From NCBI GenBank assembly GCA_945878385.1, contig CAMCTE010000061.1:1-12268 (forward strand): a stretch of 12,268 bases of DNA, in the 5' to 3' direction. Origin of the DNA: Azohydromonas lata NBRC 102462. Lineage in GTDB: Bacteria; Pseudomonadota; Gammaproteobacteria; Burkholderiales; Burkholderiaceae_C. How positions within the stretch are numbered: the first letter of the stretch is position 1; the number at the start of each line of letters is the position of its first letter. The notes beneath the pieces are model-generated. The model had not been told where the DNA came from and made no database searches. It saw only the letters and a program-made list of their open reading frames with translations. Below, piece after piece: positions 1 to 7,172 of this stretch. The translations under genes and the position numbers were made by a program.

Positions 1-1
1 A

Positions 2-628
2 CAGCCCTTGTGGCCAGGCGCGCCGGCTCATCCCACGGCGGCGTGCCCCGCGTGGAGCGTTCTGCTTGAACAATCGGATGACGAGAGCCCCGAGCAGGCG
101 CAGCGTCGCCTGGAAACGCTGTTGTCCCAGGCTCTGGAAGAAGGCGTCATCGAAGATGCCGTGGTGGCCAAGAATCTGGCCGAGTCGCGCGAACTTTGGC
201 ACCTGCGCGAAGCCATCCCGCTGGCGCAAGCCGAAGAAGGCCTCAACATCAAGCACGACATTTCAGTGCCCGTCTCGCGCATCCCTGCCTTCATCGAGTT
301 CACCGATGGGGCACTGCAGCGTCTGCACCCGGGGTGTCGGCTCGTGAACTTCGGTCACCTGGGTGACGGCAATCTGCACTACAACGCGCAGGCTCCGGCC
401 GGCATGGCGGCAGCCGATTTCCTCCACGAGCATGAAGCGGCCATCAACACCCTGGTGTACGACGCCGTGCAGGCCCACGCGGGCTCGATCTCCGCGGAGC
501 ACGGCATCGGGCGGCTGAAACGGGCTGAACTGGCGCTGCGCAAGGACGCGGTTGCCTTGGAGCTGATGAAGCGACTGAAGGTGGCGCTGGACCCGCAGGG
601 AATCCTCAACCCCGGGCGCGTGGTGTAG
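2..628 (+). CDS. FAD-linked oxidase, C-terminal part (D-2-hydroxyacid / D-2-hydroxyglutarate dehydrogenase-like), 5' end outside window
   Basis: The reading frame is open to the left edge, so this is the last 208 codons of a longer gene that probably encodes about 470 residues. The visible part matches the C-terminal domain of the FAD-linked oxidase family (PF02913: GlcD, D-lactate and D-2-hydroxyglutarate dehydrogenases). These flavoenzymes oxidise a D-2-hydroxy acid to the 2-oxo acid. Hallmarks are GHLGDGNLH (His codons at 356 and 377), SAEHGIG (Glu codon at 497) and the terminal LDPQGILNPGRVV. In D2HGDH-type enzymes the two His and the Glu bind the catalytic metal, so a metal-dependent dehydrogenase is likely. 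The N-terminal FAD-binding half is not in the window. A TTG at position 8 could be miscalled as a start, but the family requires sequence upstream. The exact substrate (2-hydroxyglutarate, glycolate or lactate) cannot be decided here. The gene converges on the nuo operon. Confidence 0.9.
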   Translation, partial: QPLWPGAPAHPTAACPAWSVLLEQSDDESPEQAQRRLETLLSQALEEGVIEDAVVAKNLAESRELWHLREAIPLAQAEEGLNIKHDISVPVSRIPAFIEFTDGALQRLHPGCRLVNFGHLGDGNLHYNAQAPAGMAAADFLHEHEAAINTLVYDAVQAHAGSISAEHGIGRLKRAELALRKDAVALELMKRLKVALDPQGILNPGRVV

Positions 629-638
629 GAGCCCCTAC
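625..638. repeat. Short inverted repeat spanning both convergent stop codons
   Basis: GTAGG (625-629) and CCTAC (634-638) form a perfect 5-bp inverted repeat around a 4-nt loop. One arm contains the TAG stop of the plus-strand dehydrogenase, and the other contains the TAG stop (CTA on the plus strand) of the minus-strand DUF1178 gene. There is no T-run on either side, so it does not look like a normal intrinsic terminator. It could be a weak bidirectional hairpin or a coincidence. It is the only candidate terminal structure between the two converging transcripts. Confidence 0.3.
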
Positions 639-1138
639 TGCAACGGGCCGCCCAGGCCCTTGGGCATGGGCAGGGGCACCACTTCAATACCTTCGTCGAT
701 CAATGACTCGCGTTCCTGAGGCGTGGTCTGTCCGCGGATGCCGCGCTCGGGCGATTCGCCATAGTGGATACGGCGCGCCTCCTCGGCGAACCGACCGCCC
801 ACATCCTCGGTGTTTTCGATCACATGGCGCATGGCCTTGAGCCAGGCCTGCTGCATCACGGCCATGGTGGCGGCGGCCTCAGGAGAGGGTGGCCGAGCCG
901 GCAAGGCCGGCACGGCGGGTACTTCAGCGTCAGCGGGAATGGCATCGCCTTCGCTGCGCACCGAACCGCCCGCACGCAAATTCAAGCGCGGCGCACTCAA
1001 GCGCTTGCTGATGTCGCGCGAGGCGCAGAACGGGCATTCCAACAGGCCCCGCTCCTTCTGTTGCGCATAGTCGTCATCCGACCCGAACCAGCCCTCGAAG
1101 GAATGGCCAGCCTCGCAGCCCAGGTCGAAGACTTTCAT
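635..1138 (-). CDS. DUF1178 family protein with putative zinc-ribbon cysteines
   Basis: This encodes 167 residues of the DUF1178 family, a proteobacterial family of unknown function. The N-terminus MKVFDLGCEAGHSFEGWF is the family hallmark. Cys8 and His12, followed by Cys35 and Cys38 in a CPFC motif, look like a small zinc ribbon; metal binding is inferred. Residues about 55-85 are a low-complexity Ala/Pro-rich linker. The C-terminal half has the conserved GGRFAEEARRIHYGE segment and ends in a PLPMPKGLGG stretch. No signal peptide or membrane segment is visible, so it is probably cytoplasmic. The start at 1138 gives the family's MKV N-terminus. An in-frame ATG at 1147, adding MCA, is possible and has an AAGG about 11 nt upstream. 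The longer open frame up to 1288 runs into the NUDIX gene and is unlikely to be translated. It is the last gene of the operon and the only minus-strand gene here that ends in TAG. Confidence 0.88.
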   Translation of the reverse strand: MKVFDLGCEAGHSFEGWFGSDDDYAQQKERGLLECPFCASRDISKRLSAPRLNLRAGGSVRSEGDAIPADAEVPAVPALPARPPSPEAAATMAVMQQAWLKAMRHVIENTEDVGGRFAEEARRIHYGESPERGIRGQTTPQERESLIDEGIEVVPLPMPKGLGGPLQ

Positions 1139-1154
1139 GGCACACATGATAGGT

Positions 1155-1802
1155 TCAGCCTTGACGGCCAGTTGCCGATAGGGTCGAAGCCTCTGCGTCA
1201 ATGCCCAATTCGACGCACCAGGCCGCAGCACTCTGCCAACGGGGGGCCCAGCGCCCGGCAGCCCAATGCTCCAGCCACAGCAGGCCAATCTGCGTCTTGG
1301 CGTCCGTCAGCAAGCCCGCTGCTGCCTGGGTTCGCAGTTCATCCAGATCCACCTCGCACACATCCAGCAATTCATCGGCATCCAATTGCGCCGCACCGGC
1401 GTGCAGTTCGCGTGCGAACCAGATTTCGATGAACTCGTCCGAGTAGGCTGCAGCATTGTGAAGTCGCCCGGCCAAGGCCCATTGGACTGCGCGATAACCG
1501 GTTTCTTCGAACAACTCGCGCTGCCCGGTCAAGAAGGGAGGCTCTCCAGTGTCGACTTTGCCGGCCGGGAATTCAAGCAACACCTGCTGCAGCGGATAGC
1601 GGTACTGCCGCTCCATCACGAAGCGGGTGGCGCTGAGCATCGGCACCACCATCACCGCACCCGGGTGGCGGATGTACTCCCGCTGCACCACGGAACCATT
1701 GGACAGCCTCGCCTGATCGCGGAACACCTGCAGGAAGGAACCCCGCAGCACCTGGGCTGAAGCCACGGGCACTTCCCGCAGCCGCTCGTCCTCAGGCTTC
1801 AT
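1155..1802 (-). CDS. NUDIX hydrolase, ADP-ribose pyrophosphatase-like
   Basis: This encodes 215 residues with a perfect Nudix box at about 81-103 (G-x5-E-x7-R-E-L-x-E-E-x-G-Y): Gly81, Glu87, Arg95, Glu96, Glu99, Glu100 and Gly102. The glutamates bind the divalent metals that cleave a nucleoside diphosphate linkage. The preceding segment (VMERQYRYP, then LLEFPAGKVD) and the downstream YSDEF are typical of the ADP-ribose pyrophosphatase (NudF-like) branch, which converts ADP-ribose to AMP and ribose 5-phosphate. The proline usually found about 15 residues after the box is not there; the segment reads NAAAYSDE. The substrate is therefore a family-level guess. The start at 1802 is chosen because a GGAG at 1809-1812 lies 6 nt upstream. 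The ATG at 1865 would overlap DUF2818 by 74 nt. The chosen start overlaps the end of DUF2818 by 11 nt, and the DUF1178 gene follows within 16 nt. Confidence 0.93.
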   Translation of the reverse strand: MKPEDERLREVPVASAQVLRGSFLQVFRDQARLSNGSVVQREYIRHPGAVMVVPMLSATRFVMERQYRYPLQQVLLEFPAGKVDTGEPPFLTGQRELFEETGYRAVQWALAGRLHNAAAYSDEFIEIWFARELHAGAAQLDADELLDVCEVDLDELRTQAAAGLLTDAKTQIGLLWLEHWAAGRWAPRWQSAAAWCVELGIDAEASTLSATGRQG

Positions 1803-2118
1803 CAGCCGCTCCAGCGGCCGGTCGGCGGCGGCGCAGGTAGCGCCACACGAAACCCGGAAAGGCAAAGGTCAGGAACAGGCTGCCCATGGCCGCATAAAAG
1901 GCCCACCCTTGCGGGTGGCGCTGGCCGATGTTGCCTTCGAGCGCAAACCCCAGCCCGATGCAAAGGCCACAGCCCAGCACCAGTTCCAACAGCCGCCAAC
2001 CCAGATGTTTGGGCGAACGGCGTGGGCCCAAGACGAACAGGCGCTCGTTCAAGAAGGGCAGATTGGCCAGCACCAGGCCCAAGGCCAGCACCAGCAACAC
2101 CTCTGCGCCGTTGTTCAT
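1792..2118 (-). CDS. DUF2818 family small membrane protein linked to complex I
   Basis: This encodes 108 residues, beginning MNNGAEVLLVLALGLVLANL, recognised as DUF2818. Three hydrophobic segments are visible: about 5-23, 43-60 and 72-92. Between the first two lies a short basic stretch (GPRRSPKHLGWR), and after the third an Arg-rich RYLRRRRP. By the positive-inside rule the C-terminus should be cytoplasmic. The function is unknown. From memory, the gene commonly sits directly downstream of nuoN in Burkholderiales, which suggests a role in complex I assembly or as an accessory subunit; this is inference. The start at 2118 forms an ATGA overlap with the nuoN stop. No Shine-Dalgarno sequence is visible, so translation probably depends on nuoN. 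An ATG at 2151 would extend the protein into nuoN and is less likely. Confidence 0.88.
   Translation of the reverse strand: MNNGAEVLLVLALGLVLANLPFLNERLFVLGPRRSPKHLGWRLLELVLGCGLCIGLGFALEGNIGQRHPQGWAFYAAMGSLFLTFAFPGFVWRYLRRRRPAAGAADEA
1809..1812 (-). promoter_or_regulatory. Ribosome binding site deciding the NUDIX start
   Basis: The minus strand reads GGAG, then 6 nt (CGGCTG), then ATG at 1802. This is good Shine-Dalgarno spacing and supports the start at 1802 over the upstream in-frame ATG at 1865. The site lies inside the last codons of the DUF2818 gene, so ribosomes finishing that gene would reach it directly. Confidence 0.7.
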
Positions 2119-3596
2119 GTGGCCAATGCCCGCACGACGGCATCGCGACACAGGGCCATCAAGCCACCCGGCAGCAAACCGAACACCAGCACCGCAGCGC
2201 CGTTGGCCATCAGCAGCACGCCTGCCGCGCCGTGGCCTTGCACGATGGCCCCCTGGGTAGGCTCATCAAAGTACATCACCTTCACCACCCGCAGGTAGTA
2301 GAAGGCGGCCACCAGACTCAACAGCACCGCCACCACGGCCAAGACAATGTAGGCCGTCTGGCCCGTCGTAACCAAAGTCTGCAGCACGGCCAGCTTGGCA
2401 TAGAAGCCCATCGTGGGCGGAATACCGGCCAGCGAAAACATGAACACCGCCATCACGCCGGCCATCCACGGACGGCGTCGCGCCAAGCCGGCCAAGTCGG
2501 CGATCTCCTCGCTCTCGAATCCTTCGCGCGCCAACAGCATCACCAGACCGAAACTGCCCAGGGTGGTCAGCACATAGGTAACCATGTAGAACATGGCCGA
2601 GCTGTAGGCGTTGCCCGCCGGCACTGTGTTGCCATCAATCACACCCGAGCCCAGCGCCAACAGCATGAAGCCGATCTGTGCAATGGCCGAGTACGCCAAC
2701 ATGCGCTTGAGGTTGGTCTGCGCGATGGCCGCCAGGTTGCCCACCACCAGCGAAATGATGGCCATGAACAGCAGCATCTGCTGCCAGTCGGCCGCCACCT
2801 TCAACAAGCCTTCCACCAACAGCCGGATGGTGATGGCAAAGGCTGCCAGCTTGGGCGCGCTGGCGATCAGCAGGGTGACCGCCGTGGGCGAGCCCTGGTA
2901 CACGTCAGGCACCCACATGTGGAAGGGAGCCACACCCAACTTGAAGCCCAAGCCGGCCACGATGAACACCACGCCGAATACCAGTACCTGGCTGTTCACG
3001 CGGCCTTGCGCAATCACCTCAAACACCTTGGGAATTTCAAGGGTACCCGTGGCGCCGTACATCATCGACAGGCCATACAGCAGGAAGCCGCTGGCCAGGG
3101 CGCCCAGCACAAAGTACTTCATGGCGGCCTCGGTGGCGGTGGCGTCGTCGCGCCGCAGAGCCACCAGTGCATACAACGACAAGCTCATGATTTCCAGGCC
3201 CAGATACACCACCAGGAAATCATTGGCCGACAACATCACATGGACGCCCAGAAGCGACAGCAGGGCCAACACATAGAACTCGCCCTTGCGCATGGCGCGG
3301 CTGGCGATGTACGGCTGCGCATAGGTGAGCGTCACCATCATGGCCAGGGTGGCGAATACGCCCAACAGGCGCCCCATCGGGTCCATCACCACCATGTGAC
3401 CCAGTGCATACAGCGTCACACCGGCGTCAAACTGTTGATAGTGCAACAACGCACTGACACCCAACGCCACCTGGCTCATCCAGTGCGTGTAGTGGCGATG
3501 CTCGTCGTCTACAAACAGGTCTACGATGGCGATGACGCAGGCCGCCACCAGGAGAAAAATCTCAGGCGTCAGGGCCGCCCAGTTCAAGAAGGTCAT
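2115..3596 (-). CDS. nuoN: NADH-quinone oxidoreductase subunit N (antiporter-like)
   Basis: This encodes 493 residues, a polytopic inner-membrane protein with about 14 hydrophobic segments and close to the usual family length. NuoN is one of the three Mrp-antiporter-like subunits of complex I and forms one proton channel in the membrane arm. The conserved channel charges are present: Glu135 in FLVVYLGLEIMSLSLYALVA, and Lys219 in GLGFKLGVAPFHMWVPDVYQ, which includes the family APFHxWxPDVYxG motif. The start MTFLNWAALTPE at 3596 is chosen over the upstream ATG at 3644, which would overlap nuoM. A GGAG at 3606-3609 lies 9 nt before 3596. The gap to nuoM is 19 nt, and the stop shares 4 nt (ATGA) with the DUF2818 start. 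No frameshift or missing key residue is seen. Confidence 0.97.
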   Translation of the reverse strand: MTFLNWAALTPEIFLLVAACVIAIVDLFVDDEHRHYTHWMSQVALGVSALLHYQQFDAGVTLYALGHMVVMDPMGRLLGVFATLAMMVTLTYAQPYIASRAMRKGEFYVLALLSLLGVHVMLSANDFLVVYLGLEIMSLSLYALVALRRDDATATEAAMKYFVLGALASGFLLYGLSMMYGATGTLEIPKVFEVIAQGRVNSQVLVFGVVFIVAGLGFKLGVAPFHMWVPDVYQGSPTAVTLLIASAPKLAAFAITIRLLVEGLLKVAADWQQMLLFMAIISLVVGNLAAIAQTNLKRMLAYSAIAQIGFMLLALGSGVIDGNTVPAGNAYSSAMFYMVTYVLTTLGSFGLVMLLAREGFESEEIADLAGLARRRPWMAGVMAVFMFSLAGIPPTMGFYAKLAVLQTLVTTGQTAYIVLAVVAVLLSLVAAFYYLRVVKVMYFDEPTQGAIVQGHGAAGVLLMANGAAVLVFGLLPGGLMALCRDAVVRALAT

Positions 3597-3615
3597 GCTC
3601 TTGTGCTCCAGGGGC

Positions 3616-5094
3616 TCAGGCCGGCAGCTTGGACAGCGCCACATGGCGCAGCAGTTCGGTGATGGAGGTCTGCATCACATCGGTGAAGGGCTTGGGATAC
3701 AGGCCCATCCACAGCACCGCCACGGCCAGCAGGGCCAACATGAAGAACTCCCGGTCATTCAGATCGGTCAACTCGCGCACCTGTTCATTGGCGATGTCAC
3801 CGAAGTAAACCCGCTTGACCATCCATAGGGTGTAGGCCGCCCCGAACACCAAGGTGGTGGAGGCCAGGCCTGCAATCCAGAAGTCGTACTTCACTGCACC
3901 CAGAATCACCATCCATTCGCCCACGAAGCCGCCTGTGCCCGGCAGGCCGCAGTTGGCCATGGCGAAGAAGACCGCAAAAGCCGCGAACTTGGGCATGGTG
4001 TTCACCACCCCGCCATAAGACGCGATCTCGCGCGAGTGCACACGGTCGTAGAGCACGCCGATGCACAGGAACATGGCGCCCGACACGAAACCGTGGCTGA
4101 TCATCTGGATGATGGCACCACCCACACCCAGGTCGCTGAAGATAAAGAAGCCCAGGGTGACGAAGCCCATGTGCGCGATGGACGAATAGGCCACCAGCTT
4201 CTTCATGTCCTGTTGCACCAGAGCCACCAATCCGATGTAGACCACGGCGATCAGGCTCAGGGCAATCATCAGCCAATCGAACTCACGCGCGGCATCCGGC
4301 GCAATGGGCATTGAGAAGCGCAGGAAACCATAGGCGCCCAACTTCAGCATGATGGCCGCCAGCACCACCGAACCACCCGTGGGCGCTTCCACGTGCGCAT
4401 CGGGCAGCCAGGTGTGCACCGGCCACATCGGCACCTTGACCGAGAAGGCGGCGAAGAAGGCGAAGAACAGCAGTGTCTGTGCCGACATCGGCAGCGGCAA
4501 CTGATGCCAGGCCTGGATGTCGAAGCTGCCGCCAGACTTCAGGTACAGGTACAGCAAGGCCACCAGCATCAGCAGCGAGCCCAGCAGGGTGTACAGGAAG
4601 AACTTGAAGGCTGCGTACACCCGACGTGGGCCGCCGTACACGCCGATGATGAGGTACATCGGGATCAGCGTGGCTTCGAAGAAGATATAGAACAGAAGGC
4701 CGTCCATCGCACTGAACACGCCCACCATCAGGCCCGACAGGATGAGAAACGCGCCCATGTAGAGGGCCACGCGCTCTTCGATCACTTCCCACGCGGCAAT
4801 CACCACGATGATGGTGATGAAGGCCGTGAGCAGGACGAACCACACCGACAAGCCGTCCAGCCCCAGGTGATAGCGCACATTGAAGCGGTCAATCCAGGGC
4901 AGGTTCTCGACAAACTGCATGCCGGTGGCCGCCGTGTCGAACCCGGTGACCAGCGGAATGGTGACGAGAAAGGACAACACCGCTGCCGCCAGCGCCATCC
5001 AGCGCACGACCTTGGCATTTTCGTCTCGCCCCACCGCCAGCAGCAGGCCACCCAGCACGATGGGCAGCCAGATGGCAACACTCAACAAACCCAT
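3616..5094 (-). CDS. nuoM: NADH-quinone oxidoreductase subunit M (antiporter-like)
   Basis: This encodes 492 residues with about 14 transmembrane segments, the normal size for NuoM/ND4. It is the middle antiporter-like proton-pumping subunit of the complex I membrane arm. Diagnostic features are Glu140 in LLFYIFFEATLIPMYLIIG and Lys220 in FSVKVPMWPVHTWLPDAHVE, the invariant channel Glu and Lys, plus HTWLPDAHVEAPTGGSV and SSIAHMGFVTLG. The start at 5094 (MGLLSVAIWLP) has a GGAG at 5104-5107, 9 nt upstream. It follows nuoL after 48 nt, the longest gap in the visible operon, and precedes nuoN by 19 nt. The sequence is intact. Confidence 0.98.
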   Translation of the reverse strand: MGLLSVAIWLPIVLGGLLLAVGRDENAKVVRWMALAAAVLSFLVTIPLVTGFDTAATGMQFVENLPWIDRFNVRYHLGLDGLSVWFVLLTAFITIIVVIAAWEVIEERVALYMGAFLILSGLMVGVFSAMDGLLFYIFFEATLIPMYLIIGVYGGPRRVYAAFKFFLYTLLGSLLMLVALLYLYLKSGGSFDIQAWHQLPLPMSAQTLLFFAFFAAFSVKVPMWPVHTWLPDAHVEAPTGGSVVLAAIMLKLGAYGFLRFSMPIAPDAAREFDWLMIALSLIAVVYIGLVALVQQDMKKLVAYSSIAHMGFVTLGFFIFSDLGVGGAIIQMISHGFVSGAMFLCIGVLYDRVHSREIASYGGVVNTMPKFAAFAVFFAMANCGLPGTGGFVGEWMVILGAVKYDFWIAGLASTTLVFGAAYTLWMVKRVYFGDIANEQVRELTDLNDREFFMLALLAVAVLWMGLYPKPFTDVMQTSITELLRHVALSKLPA

Positions 5095-5121
5095 TTTCTT
5101 GTTCTCCGCCTCTTCCGTCGG

Positions 5122-5140
5122 ACCGGGGTCAAACCCTGGT
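5122..5140 (-). other. Hairpin in the nuoL-nuoM intergenic gap
   Basis: On the transcript strand ACCAGGGT pairs with ACCCCGGT across a 3-nt TTG loop. This is an 8-bp stem with one internal A-C mismatch, which reads as a G-T pair on the plus strand. It begins 2 nt after the nuoL stop codon and is not followed by a U-run, so it is unlikely to terminate transcription. It could protect or mark an mRNA processing point, or modulate nuoM translation, but it could also be chance in GC-rich DNA. Confidence 0.3.
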
Positions 5141-5142
5141 GA

Positions 5143-7167
5143 TCATTGGCCGAAGAGGCCGGTCAGGTGCGGCCACAGCCGCCATGTCATGAAGCCGAAC
5201 ACGCCCAAGAGCATGACCAGCGCGTACCAGTACAGGTGACCGGTTTGCACCAGGCGGCTCAAGCCCGCCAGGGCCCCCACCGCGCGGGCAGACCCATTGA
5301 CAATCACGCCGTCGATCACCGCCGTGTCGCCACCCTTCCACAAACCCATGCCCAGCGCGCGTGAACCTGCCGCCAGCACCTTCTCATTGAAGGCGTCCAT
5401 GTAGTACTTGTTCTCCAGCACCTTCACCAAGGGCGCCAAGGCTTTTCCCATAGCTGCTGGAATCGAAGGCTGCTTGATGTAGAACCACCAGGCCACCACC
5501 ACGCCGGCCAGAGCCAGCCAGAACGGCAGGGTCTGCAGACCGTGCAGTGCCATGGCCACTGCTCCGTGGAACTCTCCGGTGAGGGATGCCATCGCGGGAT
5601 GCTTGACCGCATCCACCAAGATCGCGTCCTTGAGGAAGTCACCAAACAGCATCGGCTCGATGGTGAGGTAGCCGATCAGCACCGAAGGCACGGCCAAGAG
5701 CACCAAGGGCGTGGTAACCACCCAGGGCGACTCGTGCGGCGTGTGCGCTTCACCGTGGTCGTCGTGGTGATGATCGTGCTCGCCGGGGAAAGGCTTGTGA
5801 TGGAAGCGCTCTTCGCCGTGGAAGACCAGGAAGTACATGCGGAAGCTGTAGAAGGCCGTGACGAACACACCGGCCACCACCGCGAAGATGGCAAAGGGCG
5901 TGCCGGGCAGGTTGCTGGCCTCCACCGCCATGATGATGCTGTCCTTGGAGTAGAAGCCCGCGAACAGCGGCGTGCCGATCAGGGCCAACGAACCCAGCAG
6001 CGAAGTGATCCAAGTGATGGGCATGTGCTTGCGCAAGCCGCCCATGTTGCGGATGTCCTGGTCGTGATGCATACCGATGATCACCGAGCCCGCAGCCAGG
6101 AACAGCAAGGCCTTGAAGAAGGCATGCGTCATCAAATGGAACACCGCCACCGAGTAGGCCGAGGCGCCCAGGGCCACCGTCATGTAGCCCAACTGCGACA
6201 GCGTGGAGTAGGCCACCACCCGCTTGATGTCGTTCTGGATGATGCCGAGGAACCCCATGAAAAGCGCCGTGATGGCGCCTATCACCAACACGAAGTTCAG
6301 CGCGGTGTCCGACAGTTCGAACAGCGGAGACATGCGGGCGACCATGAAGATGCCGGCCGTCACCATGGTGGCAGCGTGGATCAGCGCGGAAATCGGCGTG
6401 GGACCTTCCATCGAATCGGGCAGCCACACATGCAAGGGGAACTGCGCGCTCTTGCCCATGGCACCGATGAACAAGCAGATGCAGGCCACCGTGATCAGCA
6501 TCCAGTCGGTGCCCGGGAAGGTCAACTGCGCCAATTCACCGGCCTTGGCAAAGGCCTCGGTGTAGTTCAGCGTGCCACCGTAGGCCACCACCAAACCGAT
6601 GCCCAGGATGAAGCCGAAGTCGCCCACGCGGTTCACCAGGAAGGCCTTCATGTTGGCAAAGATGGCCGTGGGCTTCTTGAACCAGAAGCCGATCAGCAGG
6701 TAAGACACCAAACCCACCGCCTCCCAGCCGAAGAACAACTGCAGGAAGTTGTTGCTCATCACGAGCATCAACATCGAGAAGGTGAACAGCGAGATGTAGC
6801 TGAAGAAGCGCTGATAGCCCGGGTCGTCTTCCATGTAGCCGATGGTGTAGAGGTGCACCATCAGGGACACGAAGGTCACCACGCACATCATCATGGCGGT
6901 CAGGCCGTCGACCATGAAGCCGACCTCCATCTTCAGACCGCCAATCACCATCCATTCATAGATCGTCTGGTTGAAGCGCGCGCCGTCCACGGCCACGCTC
7001 TTGAGCACCATGGCCGACAGGATGAAGCTCACCAACACGCCCAGGATGGTGAAGAAGTGCGAGCCGCGGCGACCCACATAGCGGCCGAAGAAGCCCGCGA
7101 TGATGGCACCGGCCAGCGGGGCCAAGGCCACCGTCAACAGGGTGCTGGAAGAGAGTTCTGCTGCCAT
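5143..7167 (-). CDS. nuoL: NADH-quinone oxidoreductase subunit L (antiporter-like, distal pump)
   Basis: This encodes 674 residues, longer than E. coli NuoL (about 613). NuoL is the distal antiporter-like subunit of the membrane arm and carries the long lateral amphipathic helix near its C-terminus. The channel residues Glu149 (FFGWEAVGLVSYLLIGFW) and Lys239 (GAMGKSAQFPLHVWLPDSME) are present, followed by EGPTPISALIHAATMVTAG, a family signature. Part of the extra length is a histidine-rich loop at 456-478 with nine His in 23 residues, followed by HESPWVVTTPLVLLA. The C-terminus (YWYALVMLLGVFGFMTW) forms the last membrane helix. The start at 7167 (MAAELSSSTLL) has an AAGGG at 7177-7181, 9 nt upstream, inside the end of nuoK. 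The gap to nuoK is 5 nt. Confidence 0.98.
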   Translation of the reverse strand: MAAELSSSTLLTVALAPLAGAIIAGFFGRYVGRRGSHFFTILGVLVSFILSAMVLKSVAVDGARFNQTIYEWMVIGGLKMEVGFMVDGLTAMMMCVVTFVSLMVHLYTIGYMEDDPGYQRFFSYISLFTFSMLMLVMSNNFLQLFFGWEAVGLVSYLLIGFWFKKPTAIFANMKAFLVNRVGDFGFILGIGLVVAYGGTLNYTEAFAKAGELAQLTFPGTDWMLITVACICLFIGAMGKSAQFPLHVWLPDSMEGPTPISALIHAATMVTAGIFMVARMSPLFELSDTALNFVLVIGAITALFMGFLGIIQNDIKRVVAYSTLSQLGYMTVALGASAYSVAVFHLMTHAFFKALLFLAAGSVIIGMHHDQDIRNMGGLRKHMPITWITSLLGSLALIGTPLFAGFYSKDSIIMAVEASNLPGTPFAIFAVVAGVFVTAFYSFRMYFLVFHGEERFHHKPFPGEHDHHHDDHGEAHTPHESPWVVTTPLVLLAVPSVLIGYLTIEPMLFGDFLKDAILVDAVKHPAMASLTGEFHGAVAMALHGLQTLPFWLALAGVVVAWWFYIKQPSIPAAMGKALAPLVKVLENKYYMDAFNEKVLAAGSRALGMGLWKGGDTAVIDGVIVNGSARAVGALAGLSRLVQTGHLYWYALVMLLGVFGFMTWRLWPHLTGLFGQ

Positions 7168-7172
7168 GGGGA

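Noticed and set aside
645..659. GGGCC-GCCCA-GGCCC hairpin near the end of DUF1178 as a terminator
   Set aside because: It lies inside the DUF1178 coding sequence, has a short stem and no T-run on either strand. It is explained by the Gly/Pro codons there.
764..1432. 222-codon plus-strand open frame across the DUF1178/NUDIX boundary
   Set aside because: It mirrors DUF1178 and then runs into NUDIX in another frame. Both minus-strand genes have clear family motifs.
1803..1865. Longer NUDIX N-terminus from the ATG at 1865
   Set aside because: It would overlap DUF2818 by 74 nt, has no better ribosome site, and the added residues are just DUF2818 codons read in another frame.
2022..3662. 546-codon plus-strand open frame opposite nuoN
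   Set aside because: It has the same codon-register mirror effect with nuoN, a His/Gln-rich composition and no recognisable domain or start signal.
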